Assembly (NCBI GenBank): GCA_964434165.1
Contig: CAYSUS010000050.1
Coordinates: 1-53,660, forward strand
Origin: CAYSUS01 sp964434165
GTDB taxonomy: Bacteria > Planctomycetota > Planctomycetia > Pirellulales > Thermoguttaceae
Reading direction: 5' to 3'
DNA length: 53,660 nucleotides
The notes beneath the pieces are model-generated. The model searched no databases, was not told where the DNA came from, and saw only the letters and a list, made by a program, of their open reading frames with translations. The position numbers were made by a program, and so were the translations under genes. Shown piece after piece: positions 1-8,129 of this stretch; the stretch's first letter is position 1, and every line of letters begins with the position of its first letter.

Positions 1-292
1 GGGAAACCACCCGGCGCCGGGCCCTTCGTGGATACGCCGACGGCCCCCGGGGCTCCTCGGGTACCTGACCCGCACCCCGCATTATGCCGCATCGCGGGGG
101 CGGAACCAGGGGCGATTTTTGGGCCAAACCATGCCCTAGAAGGACGGAGCGGCTGCTCCGTGGGGCGGCGCGTCGGGCGCCGTCCTGCGGAACCCTCCCG
201 CTATGGATCGGCCCACGCGGGTGGTTTATGATGGACGACCACAGTCCATGGATCGGCCGTCCGACTTCCCCACGCCCGCCGGGAGGAGCCCC
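1..292. other. Window edge and upstream region of the first gene; no gene assigned
   Basis: No frame here gives a recognisable protein. One frame runs open from the window edge to a TGA at 66-68 and could be the last residues of a gene starting outside the window, but too little is visible to name it. A TATGAT at 227-232 lies in a reasonable place for a -10 element of the gene starting at 293, but no good -35 is seen, so a promoter is only possible. Confidence 0.3.
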
Positions 293-3229
293 ATGCCCCG
301 CCTGCCTCGCATCCTGCGCGCCCTGGTCTCGGTCCTCGCCCTGACGGTCTTTTGCCTCTTCTCAGCGCCGGCTGCCGCGGCGCCGACCGAACCCGGCGCG
401 CAGGGTGAAGACATCCCCTCCGCCGTCGCGCCGCCGGGCGAGACCGCTGCCGCGCTGGTGTCCGCCGCACGAAGGGGCGGTCTTGCGGCCGACGTCAAGG
501 CCGGTCTCGACAAGCTGGCCGGCCTGGAGGACCTCGATCGCCCGCGCGCGGTCGTCGCCGCGCTGCTCGAGAGCCCCGGACCGGTCGCGCCCACGCTGGC
601 CGCCGAGCTGCTCTTGGGCCTGGCCGAGAAGAAGCGTCTGGACGACGACCTGGCGGCTCGCGCCGCGGGGCTTCTGGGCCACGGCGACCCGCTGGTCCGC
701 GCCCTGGCCGACTGGGCGATCTCTACGCGTGTGGAGAACGACAACAAGGGACAACACATCGCCTGGCCGCGGGCCGACCCGCCCGAGTGGTTTCGCTGCT
801 GGAAGGGGCAGTCCCCCGAGGCCCTGGTGGACCACGACTATGCCCGTTTCGCGATCCTCTGGTCGATCCACTACGACGGGCAGCGGATGCTCGACTCGGT
901 CGGCGCGATCCTCGGCCGGGCGCGCGGCGCAGCCTCCGAAGCCTCGAAACACCCAAAGCCGGAGGTCCGCGCGCGTGTGGCGCGGCAGCTCGACCAGATC
1001 GAGTCGATCCGCGCGCGGCTCGCCGAGGAGATCGACAAGTCGCCCCACGACCTGACCGCGCACCGCCGGCTGTGGCTGGGTGCGCGCCGCGCCGCGCGCC
1101 CCATCGTGCTGGCCAACCCCGCGGTGGATTTCGACCGGCTCGTCCTCGTCAAGGCGCACGCGCCCCACTCGCACCGCAACATCACCGGTTCGCAGTACCC
1201 CTGGGTCCACAAGCCGGGCGGGGGTATCTACGTGCAGCAGGGACTGGAACCGGGCAGCCCGGTCCGCGAGGTGCTCGCGGGCAAGCTCGGGCCCGGGCAC
1301 GTCCACGGGATCGACCTGCACTGGGACGCCGATCGCGTGGTCTTCGGGTATGCGCGGCAGCCCGCCTGGCCGCCCAAGTGGAACTCCGTATCCGGCGACT
1401 ACGCCTTCGAGCTCCGCGGCGAGCAGGAGCCCACGCACCTGTTCGAGATCGGCCTGGACGGATCGGGCCTGCGGCAGCTCACCGACCACGCGACCTGGAA
1501 CGACTTTGAGCCGACCTACTGCGCCGACGGCACGATCGTGTTCGCCTCCGACCGTTCGGGCCGCTCCAGCGAGTGCGGGAAGTTCTCGGCCGACCACACG
1601 GTGATCAACCTCTACGCCATCGACGCCGACGGCGGCGGCCTCCGCCGCACCAGCGACAACAAGGACATCGACCGCTACCCGCACAGTCTGGATAACGGCC
1701 TGGTCGCCTACACCCGGTGGGAATACCAGGAGCGGCACTTCCTGGAGGTCCACGCCGTGTGGACCGTGCGCCCCGACGGAACCATGTCCGACGCCCTGTT
1801 CAAGCAGCACTTGCGGGCCCCGTACGGGCTGCGCGACGCGCGGAGCGTGCCCGGCTCGAGCAAGCTGGTCGCCGTCGCCACGGGGCACCACACCTTCGCG
1901 TACGGCCCGCTGGTGCTCATCGATCCGCACCGGGGCATCAACGCGGCCGACGCGATCCGCATCGTGACGCCGGGCGTCAAACCGCAGGAGGGTCCGATGG
2001 GGGGCGAGCCGGTGGCCTCAGGCGGCGTGCCCGACCGTGGAGGCCTGTACCACGGTCCCTGGGCCCTGAGCGAGACGTGCTTCCTGGTCTCCTACAGCTA
2101 CGCGCGGCGGCCGTCTCCTGCCCCGGGCGGCGCGAATGCCAGCGGCTTCGCCCTCTACCTGGTGGATGCCTACGGCAACAAGGAGCTGATCCACCGCGAC
2201 CCGGTGCTCTCGTGCTTCTTTCCCATGCCGCGCAAGGCACGGCCGCGGCCCCCGGTGGTCCCCGACGTGCCGCAGACCGACGCCCCCCTGGCCACCTGCT
2301 ACGTGGCCGACGTGTATCGCGGCATGGAGGAGGTGCCCCGCGGCACGGTCAAGTACCTCCGCGTCGCGCAGCGCGTGGGCTGGCCGCTGGACGAGGAGAT
2401 CGGGGCCATGCGCTACATCCCGGGCAACGCGTGGGAGAAGAAGCCCGACTACCTGGCCTGGGCCCCGGCCCGGGTGATCGGCACGGTGCCCGTCGAGAAG
2501 GACGGCTCGGCCTGCTTCCGCGTGCCTGCCGATACGGGCATCTACTTCCAGGCCCTCGACGCCGAGCACCGGGAAGTCCGCCGCATGCGCACCAGCGTGA
2601 CGCTGCAGCCCGGCGAGGTCCGCGGCTGCACCGGCTGCCACGAGACCCGCGCGTCCACGCCCGATCCGCTGGGCGGGCTTCCGCTGGCCCTCCGCGCCGA
2701 GCCCAAAACGCCCCAGGCCCCGCCGTGGGGCGCGGACAGGCTGCTGGGCTACGAGTGGCTCGTGCAGCCCGTGCTCGACCGCCACTGCACGCGGTGCCAC
2801 GGCGCGGACAAGGCCGAGGGCGGCATCGACCTGTCGGCCCAGCGCGACGGGAGCGGGTACGTTCGATCGTTCCGCACGATCCTCGGGCTGGGCGACGGCG
2901 ACTCGCAACCGCGCCCCAAGTTGATCTCGGTCTCCAACCGTTTCGACGGCGGCGGGGTGACCCGGCCGCTTCAGTTCGGCTCGCGCAAGAGCCGCCTGGT
3001 CACGGTGCTGCAGGAGGACGCGCTGCACCGCAAGGAGGTGCAGCTCGATCACGACGAGTGGCTGGCCCTGGTCACGTGGATCGACGCCAACGCCCCGTAC
3101 CACGACGCGTTCTTCAACCGCCGTCCGGCCGGCGGCGGCCCGCCGCGCCGCGACGTGCGCATCTCCCTGCCCGATCCCTTCGCGGCTTTGGCCCCGCCTC
3201 AAGCATCAAGGACGGAGGATTCGCGATGA
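293..3229 (+). CDS. Exported hydrazine-synthase-alpha-like protein with two CXXCH haem motifs
   Basis: 978-residue exported protein. The ATG at 293 follows GGGAGGAG and starts a signal peptide (MPRLPRILRALVSVLALTVF, Ala-rich cleavage region near 30); an ATG 90 bases upstream lacks these features. The middle region (about 330-650) has PD40/beta-propeller-like stretches (THLFEIGLDG, GTIVFASDR). The C-terminal part carries two c-type haem motifs, CTGCH at 779-783 and CTRCH at 832-836. This layout is that of the family related to the hydrazine synthase alpha subunit, widespread in planctomycetes that do not perform anammox. As I recall the structure, the catalytic haem of the true subunit has a Tyr ligand four residues after the CXXCH His; here that residue is Ala, and no HzsB/HzsC partner is nearby. 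A periplasmic redox role is likely; hydrazine synthesis is not. It overlaps the next gene by ATGA and is probably cotranscribed. Confidence 0.82.
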   Translation: MPRLPRILRALVSVLALTVFCLFSAPAAAAPTEPGAQGEDIPSAVAPPGETAAALVSAARRGGLAADVKAGLDKLAGLEDLDRPRAVVAALLESPGPVAPTLAAELLLGLAEKKRLDDDLAARAAGLLGHGDPLVRALADWAISTRVENDNKGQHIAWPRADPPEWFRCWKGQSPEALVDHDYARFAILWSIHYDGQRMLDSVGAILGRARGAASEASKHPKPEVRARVARQLDQIESIRARLAEEIDKSPHDLTAHRRLWLGARRAARPIVLANPAVDFDRLVLVKAHAPHSHRNITGSQYPWVHKPGGGIYVQQGLEPGSPVREVLAGKLGPGHVHGIDLHWDADRVVFGYARQPAWPPKWNSVSGDYAFELRGEQEPTHLFEIGLDGSGLRQLTDHATWNDFEPTYCADGTIVFASDRSGRSSECGKFSADHTVINLYAIDADGGGLRRTSDNKDIDRYPHSLDNGLVAYTRWEYQERHFLEVHAVWTVRPDGTMSDALFKQHLRAPYGLRDARSVPGSSKLVAVATGHHTFAYGPLVLIDPHRGINAADAIRIVTPGVKPQEGPMGGEPVASGGVPDRGGLYHGPWALSETCFLVSYSYARRPSPAPGGANASGFALYLVDAYGNKELIHRDPVLSCFFPMPRKARPRPPVVPDVPQTDAPLATCYVADVYRGMEEVPRGTVKYLRVAQRVGWPLDEEIGAMRYIPGNAWEKKPDYLAWAPARVIGTVPVEKDGSACFRVPADTGIYFQALDAEHREVRRMRTSVTLQPGEVRGCTGCHETRASTPDPLGGLPLALRAEPKTPQAPPWGADRLLGYEWLVQPVLDRHCTRCHGADKAEGGIDLSAQRDGSGYVRSFRTILGLGDGDSQPRPKLISVSNRFDGGGVTRPLQFGSRKSRLVTVLQEDALHRKEVQLDHDEWLALVTWIDANAPYHDAFFNRRPAGGGPPRRDVRISLPDPFAALAPPQASRTEDSR

Positions 3230-6200
3230 GCCAATGCCATACACCCCGGGGGATGTCCCGGTTTCGCGGAGCGCAGCGCAGCGGAAGCGGGGCTGTCCCC
3301 TCCCGCATAGCGCTCTGCCTGGCCACCGCCTTTCTGTGCGCCTCGGCCCGCGCCGCGCCGTCCGCCCCGATCCCGCAGGACGGGCTGGTCCTTTGGCTCG
3401 ACGCCTCGGACGCCGAGAGCGTGACGGCCGACGACGCGGGGCGGGTAAGCGGCTGGGCCGACAGGTCGGGCCAGGGTCATCGCGCCATGCAGCCCGACGC
3501 GGCCCGCCGGCCCACGCTCGTGCCCCGCGCACTGGGCGGCAAGCCGGCGCTGCGCTTCGACGGCTCGGCCTTCCTCAACCTCGGCCAGCCCGAGGCCCTG
3601 GACTTCCGGCCCGGCGATCCGTTCACCCTGGCGGCCGTGTTCCAGGTGGCCGGAGGCGACTACGGGACCTTGATCTCCCGAGGCGGCGGACCGGCCGGAG
3701 GACGTTCGTATCAGCTCTACGTGGCCCCCGGGCGCCAGGGGCTGGTCTGCTACGGGAGCATGCACGAGTGCCCCACGCGGCCCGGCCCGCGCCTGGCCGT
3801 GGCCCGCTGCGACGGCGCCGAGGCCGAGGTCCTGGTCGGCGGCCGGTCGGCGATGGCTTTCCATCCGGCGCGCGGCAGGTCGCGCGTGGACGTGCTGCTG
3901 GGGGCGCGGCGCGAGGGGGCCGACAACGCGGGCACGTTCTGGCCGCTCACCGGCGAAGTGGCCGAGGTGATCGCCTACAACCGGGCCCTCGATTCCGGCG
4001 AGCTGGAGCAGCTCACCGCGGGCCTGCACAAGAAGTACGGTCTGGGAGCGCCCGCGCGATCGGCGGCCGATTCCGCGCGCCAGATCGCGCGCCTGGCCGA
4101 GGAAGACCCCGCCGGCGCGGCCGAGAGGCTGCTCCGGCTGGCCGAGCGCAACAAGCTCACCGACGAGCTGGCCTGCTTGGCCGCCGATCTGCTGACGGGT
4201 GACGATCCGTTCGCCCGGGGCATGGCCGAATGGGCCATCGCCATGAAGGTTGGACATGACAACAACGGCCAGGAGCTCGTCTGGACCGGAGGGGAAAACT
4301 CCGATTGGCTCCGTCCGTGGATGGGGCTGTCGGCCGCGGCGCGCCTGGAGGCCGACTGGGTCCGCCAGGCCGTTTCCAAGGGCATCCACAACGATCCGAA
4401 GAAACTCGCCACCTCTTTCGACGCGATGGCCGACCGGGCTCGCCGCATGGTCGATGCCTTCCGCCGCCGCAACCTGTCCCCGGATGGCTTGCGGCATCTA
4501 GAGAAGCAACGCGCGGCCCTGGAGTCGATCCGCCCGCGCCTCGTGGAGGCTGCCAAGACCGCGCCCCGCGCCCTGGCCGCGGCACAGCGGCTCTGGCTCG
4601 ACGCGCGCGAGGCGATGCGCGAGATCGCGCTGGCCCACCCCGCCCTCGACTTCCAGCAGATCGTCTTCGTCAAGCAGTTCGCCCCGCACACGGTCCGCAA
4701 CATCACGCGGTCGTACAACTGGAAGCACAAGCCGGGCGGCGACATCTTCGTGCTCGACGGTCTCCAAGGGGGCACGGCGCGGCCCGTGCTCCGCGGCCGG
4801 CTCGGGCCGGGCTACGTGTGGGGCCTGGACCTGTGGTGGGGCGGCGACCGCGTCGTGTTCAGCTACGCGCGGCAGCCCCGCTGGCCCCCGCCGGTCGATA
4901 CGGCGGATTACGGGATCGAGGGACGCAACGTCTTCCGCCTCCGCCAGATGTACGAGCCCATGCACCTCTTCGAGGCCACGCTCGACGGCTCGCAGCTCGT
5001 CCAGCTCACCGACGATCCGTACTGGAGCGACTTCGAGCCGACCTACTGTGCCCACGGCGACATCGTGTTCGCCTCCGACCGCTGCGGGCGCTCGGCCGAG
5101 TGCGGCAACGATACGTACGATCACACCAACCCGAATCTGTACATCCTCTCCCGAAACCAGACTTCCGAATTCTCGAAGACTTCGGAAGTCTCTGTGCGCA
5201 AGTTCACCGACAGCAAGGACATCGACCGCTACCCGCACAGCCTGGACGACGGGCGGATCGGCTACACGCACTGGGAGTACCAGGAGCGGCACTTCATGGA
5301 GGTCCACGCCCTGTGGACCGCGCGGCCCGACGGCACGCAGTCCGACGCCCTGTTCAAGCACCACATGCGCGCGCCTTTGGCCCTGCGCGACACGCGGAGC
5401 GTGCCCGGCTCGACCAGGCTGGTCTCCGTGGCCACGGGTCACCACACGTTCGCCTACGGCCCGGTCGTGCTCGTCGATCCCGCCCACGGGATGAGCGCCG
5501 CCGACGGCCTGCGGATCGTCACGCCGGGCGTCAAGCCGCAGGAAGGCCCCATGGCCGGCCGGGCCGTGGACCAGGGCGGCGTGCGCGACGCCGGCGGCCT
5601 GTACCACACGCCCTGGGCGTTGAGCGAAGACTGCTTCCTGGTCTCCTACGCCTATGCACGGCCCAACTGCCGCGCGCCGTCGGGCGTGGACGCCAACGGC
5701 TTCGGCCTGTACCTGATCGACGCCTGGGGCAACCGCGAGCTTCTGCACCGCGATCCGCTGCTGGGCTGCACGTTCCCCCTTCCGCTCAAAGAGCGTCCCC
5801 GCCCGCCGATCCTGCCCCCGCACGGGACTGGCTCCGAGTCCGCCGGAGCCGGCAGCACCAAAACGCGTGACGGCGAGGTGCCTGTCCCCCTCCCGCAAGA
5901 CGCCGCGCGCAAGCCCCCCGCCGTCTGCTACGTGCCCGACGTGTACGACGGCATGGATCCCGGGGTCGAGCGCGGCACGATCAAGTCCCTCCGCGTCTCG
6001 CAGCGCGTGCCGTGGCCGTTCGACTCGGACCTGGGACAGCACGACTACATCCCAGGCAACGCCAGCAGCAAGCGCGTCGATTTCCAGAGCTGGTCGCCGG
6101 TGCGCGTGATCGGCACCGTGCCGGTGGAGGCCGACGGGTCGGCGCACTTCACGGTCCCGGCCGACGTGGCCCTGTACTTCCAGGCCCTGGACGAGCGGCA

Positions 6201-6816
6201 GATGGAGATCGTGCGCATGCGGTCGTATGTGAGCCTCAAGTCGGGCGAGGTCCGCGGCTGCCGCGGCTGCCACGAGTCGCAGGCCCAAACGCCGGCTGTG
6301 ATGAGCAGCCTCGGGACCGCCCTGCGCCGCCCGGCCCGGGAGCCTGAGGCCCCGCCGTGGGGCTCGGAGCGCCTGCTGGGCTACGAGTGGCTGGTCCAGC
6401 CCGTGCTCGACCGCCACTGCACGAGCTGCCACGGGCCCGAGAAGGCCGAGGGCGGGATCGACCTCAGCGCCGCGCGTGGGCCCGACGGCCTGTTGCGGTC
6501 CTATCGCACCATGTTCGGCGATCGCGACGGCAAGCCCAAGGCGAAGGCCGCGCTGGTCTCCTGCTCCAACCGCTTCGACCCGGCCGACGTGACCCGGCCC
6601 AAGCAGTTCGGCTCGCACCGCAGCCCGCTGATCCGGGTGCTGTTGGACGATCCGGTGCACCGGGAGCAAGTGAAGCTCCCGGCCGACGACTGGACCGCGC
6701 TGGTCACGTGGGTTGACGCCAACGCCCCGTACTTCGACGCCTTCCTGAACAAGCGTCCCGAGGGCGGCGGCCCGCCCTGCCGCGACGTGCGTCCGCGCCT
6801 GGGCGGGGCCAAGTAG
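3226..6816 (+). CDS. LamG plus hydrazine-synthase-alpha-like diheme protein, paralogue of the preceding gene
   Basis: 1196-residue paralogue of the preceding protein. The ATG overlaps the upstream TGA (ATGA) and follows GGAGGA; an ATG at 3253 is an alternative. A signal segment (ALCLATAFLCASARA, about 29-43) is followed by a LamG/concanavalin-like domain (about 52-270, from LVLWLDASD) that the paralogue lacks. The shared part has the same propeller-like repeats and two haem motifs, CRGCH at 1012-1016 and CTSCH at 1065-1069. The residue four after the first motif's His is Ala, so the Tyr ligand of genuine hydrazine synthase is absent. Three stretches look like embedded palindromic repeats: near the N-terminus (3250-3305), residues 646-656 (TSEFSKTSEVS) and residues 866-892. 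All keep the frame open, and the second and third have no counterpart in the paralogue. Probably a periplasmic or surface redox protein with a carbohydrate-binding-like head. Confidence 0.82.
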   Translation: MSQCHTPRGMSRFRGAQRSGSGAVPSRIALCLATAFLCASARAAPSAPIPQDGLVLWLDASDAESVTADDAGRVSGWADRSGQGHRAMQPDAARRPTLVPRALGGKPALRFDGSAFLNLGQPEALDFRPGDPFTLAAVFQVAGGDYGTLISRGGGPAGGRSYQLYVAPGRQGLVCYGSMHECPTRPGPRLAVARCDGAEAEVLVGGRSAMAFHPARGRSRVDVLLGARREGADNAGTFWPLTGEVAEVIAYNRALDSGELEQLTAGLHKKYGLGAPARSAADSARQIARLAEEDPAGAAERLLRLAERNKLTDELACLAADLLTGDDPFARGMAEWAIAMKVGHDNNGQELVWTGGENSDWLRPWMGLSAAARLEADWVRQAVSKGIHNDPKKLATSFDAMADRARRMVDAFRRRNLSPDGLRHLEKQRAALESIRPRLVEAAKTAPRALAAAQRLWLDAREAMREIALAHPALDFQQIVFVKQFAPHTVRNITRSYNWKHKPGGDIFVLDGLQGGTARPVLRGRLGPGYVWGLDLWWGGDRVVFSYARQPRWPPPVDTADYGIEGRNVFRLRQMYEPMHLFEATLDGSQLVQLTDDPYWSDFEPTYCAHGDIVFASDRCGRSAECGNDTYDHTNPNLYILSRNQTSEFSKTSEVSVRKFTDSKDIDRYPHSLDDGRIGYTHWEYQERHFMEVHALWTARPDGTQSDALFKHHMRAPLALRDTRSVPGSTRLVSVATGHHTFAYGPVVLVDPAHGMSAADGLRIVTPGVKPQEGPMAGRAVDQGGVRDAGGLYHTPWALSEDCFLVSYAYARPNCRAPSGVDANGFGLYLIDAWGNRELLHRDPLLGCTFPLPLKERPRPPILPPHGTGSESAGAGSTKTRDGEVPVPLPQDAARKPPAVCYVPDVYDGMDPGVERGTIKSLRVSQRVPWPFDSDLGQHDYIPGNASSKRVDFQSWSPVRVIGTVPVEADGSAHFTVPADVALYFQALDERQMEIVRMRSYVSLKSGEVRGCRGCHESQAQTPAVMSSLGTALRRPAREPEAPPWGSERLLGYEWLVQPVLDRHCTSCHGPEKAEGGIDLSAARGPDGLLRSYRTMFGDRDGKPKAKAALVSCSNRFDPADVTRPKQFGSHRSPLIRVLLDDPVHREQVKLPADDWTALVTWVDANAPYFDAFLNKRPEGGGPPCRDVRPRLGGAK
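3250..3305. repeat. GGGGATGTCCC / GGGGCTGTCCCC palindromic repeat inside the coding N-terminus
   Basis: Two outer segments, GGGGGATGTCCC and GGGGCTGTCCCC, bracket a GC-rich spacer. This gives the self-complementary layout of a dispersed repeat. The right part, CTGTCCCCTCCCG, recurs almost exactly (one extra C) at 5884-5897 in the same gene. It encodes the low-complexity segment RFRGAQRSGSGAVPSR just before the hydrophobic signal region. Confidence 0.45.
5159..5191. repeat. 33-bp palindromic repeat, copy 1, in frame inside a gene
   Basis: Arms AGACTTCCGAA and TTCGGAAGTCT are perfect 11-bp inverted repeats. The whole 33 bp matches the copy at 21901-21933 at all but two positions. It is translated as TSEFSKTSEVS in the LamG/hydrazine-synthase-alpha-like protein. 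The paralogue immediately upstream lacks this segment and is about nine residues shorter between the flanking conserved NLY and KDIDRYPHS motifs. Confidence 0.8.
5822..5896. repeat. Palindromic repeat-like insert encoding a linker
   Basis: Contains GGGACTG, a perfect 7-bp hairpin GGCTCCG/CGGAGCC with a 7-nt loop, and GAGGTGCCTGTCCCC at the right end. The encoded stretch (residues about 866-892) is an extra linker relative to the upstream paralogue, which goes directly from its Pro-rich segment to the conserved CYVxDVY motif. Confidence 0.5.
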
Positions 6817-7647
6817 TGGAAGCTCCGAACTCAAGGCAGCGATGAACCCAATTGCATCGCCCTTGCACTGCACCACTACGAAGTCGTCTCCGGGAGCCTT
6901 CCACCGGCGTATGTCCCCGGGCTGGACGGCACTGCCTGGCATCGCGGGCGCGTGCTAACCCTGCCGTTTCTTCGGGAGGACGCCGTCTGCAATGCCCAAC
7001 GCTTCGCCGAGCCGTGGGACGGGCCCAACAACCGGAAGCTCAAGCACAGGCTCTCTCGAAATTGCGTCTGCCCCCATTCCGAAGGCGCGAGGGACACCGA
7101 CAGAATCGGCACCAACTACGTCGCGGTCGCGGGCCCCGAGACCATGTGGCCCGGTAGCCGAGGGCGCCGCCTCGATGAGATCCTCGACGGCGCGGAGAAC
7201 ACGATCCTGCGGATGGAGATCGAGCCCTCCGACATCCACTGGATGGAGCCCCGCGACCTGTCGCTGGAGGAGGCGCTGGGGCTGGTCGACCCCGCAGCCG
7301 TTCCCGTTCCCGACAAACCGCATCCGGTTGGGGAAGGCTGCTTCTCGCTCGGCCATTCGGCCCGATGCGTGGCCATGGCCGACGGGAGTGTGAAACTCCT
7401 GCCCGCCTCGATGGCCCGGGACGACTTCGAGCCCCTCTTCACCGTGAATGGGGGCGAATGGCGCCACGACGTCGATTGGGGTTTCCCTGGCAGGGTCAAC
7501 TGGTCCCGCATCGCGAGCCTCGGCCTGCTGTTCGTTTCTTCCCTTCTTGTGGTCGTCCGCGCGGCGGGACGCGGGTTTGCCTCCCGAATCGGTATAATGC
7601 TGGAAACGGGCTCGATTCTCCAAACCGGCGACGGCACCGATGAATGA
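6817..7647 (+). pseudogene. N-terminally truncated DUF1559 (prepilin-like) protein remnant
   Basis: Reading on in frame directly after the TAG of the preceding gene gives a stop-free 276-codon stretch. It matches the planctomycete DUF1559 family from its conserved IALALHHYEVVSGSLPPAY segment, through EPWDGPNNRKL and DIHWMEPRDLSLEEAL, to the MADGSVKLL C-terminus. The N-terminal prepilin cleavage motif and membrane helix of the family are missing, and no start codon precedes the homologous part; the earliest usable start is GTG 6952, inside the domain. A late hydrophobic segment (SLGLLFVSSLLVVVRA) may span the membrane. It is either a decayed gene or a short protein from GTG 6952. Its end overlaps the next gene by 8 nt. 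Confidence 0.6.
7593..7598 (+). promoter_or_regulatory. Candidate -10 (TATAAT) for the DCC-family gene
   Basis: A consensus TATAAT lies inside the 3' end of the DUF1559 remnant, 42 nt before the ATG at 7640. No convincing -35 is seen at 16-18 nt spacing, so activity is uncertain. Confidence 0.4.
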
Positions 7648-8065
7648 CGCCAAAAAGCGCGAGATCACCGCACGCGGCCTCCCCTCGCCGGAGGATCGGC
7701 CCAAGGCCGACGTCGTGCTGTACGACGGCGAGTGCCCCAGGTGCACGGCCTTGGCCCGGCTGCTTCACCGGCTGGACGTGGGCGGACGACTGGCCTTCCT
7801 GTCGCTGCACGATCCCCGCACGCGGCAGCGGTTTGCACAACTGTCCTTCGACGAGCTGATGGAAGAGCTGCACGTGGTCGCGCCCTCGGGCAAGGCCTTC
7901 CAGGGGGCCGCCGCGGTGCGGCATCTGGCGCGGCGCGTGCCTGCGTTGTGGCCGCTCGTGCCTGCCCTGTACCTGCCCGGCAGCAAGCCGGCCTGGCAGT
8001 GGCTCTACCGCCGGCTGGCCGACGCCCGCGACACCGGCGCGTGCGAGGTCTGCGCCAGCAAGTAG
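7640..8065 (+). CDS. DCC-family (DUF393) thiol-disulfide oxidoreductase-like protein
   Basis: 141 residues. The family signature is present: VVLYDGECPRC near residues 24-34, which gives the DxxCxxC motif, then a helical region and a C-terminal YRRLADAR segment ending in CEVC. The family is predicted to have a thioredoxin-like fold with the two Cys as redox centre; substrates are mostly unknown. No signal peptide or membrane helix is seen, so it is probably cytoplasmic. The ATG lies within the last codons of the upstream remnant, and a TATAAT 42 nt upstream may serve it. It converges on the next gene across a palindromic repeat. Confidence 0.85.
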   Translation: MNDAKKREITARGLPSPEDRPKADVVLYDGECPRCTALARLLHRLDVGGRLAFLSLHDPRTRQRFAQLSFDELMEELHVVAPSGKAFQGAAAVRHLARRVPALWPLVPALYLPGSKPAWQWLYRRLADARDTGACEVCASK

Positions 8066-8079
8066 GGCCCTCGCCCCCC

Positions 8080-8112
8080 GGACTTCCGCGGTCTCGAGGA
8101 CTCCGGAAGCCC
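8080..8112. repeat. 33-bp palindromic repeat, diverged copy, between convergent genes
   Basis: A 33-bp imperfect palindrome, GGACTTCCG...CCGGAAGCCC, agreeing with the 21901 copy at about 25 of 33 positions by hand alignment. It fills the gap between two convergent genes (ends at 8065 and 8130) and could act as a bidirectional terminator hairpin, though no T-run follows. Confidence 0.6.
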
Positions 8113-8129
8113 TGGCAGCACGCACCACC

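Noticed and set aside
1717..3225. Long open frame running into the second diheme gene from far upstream
   Set aside because: It overlaps the first diheme gene in another phase and has no ribosome site or family resemblance. The true start at 3226 has a ribosome site and ATGA coupling.
293..6816. True hydrazine synthase (anammox)
   Set aside because: No partner subunits or anammox enzymes nearby, and the Tyr expected after the first haem motif is Ala in both proteins.
4498..6942. Very long open frame on the minus strand opposite the second diheme gene
   Set aside because: An artefact of GC-rich codon bias: antisense to a clear gene, with Val/Gly/Arg-rich nonsense composition.
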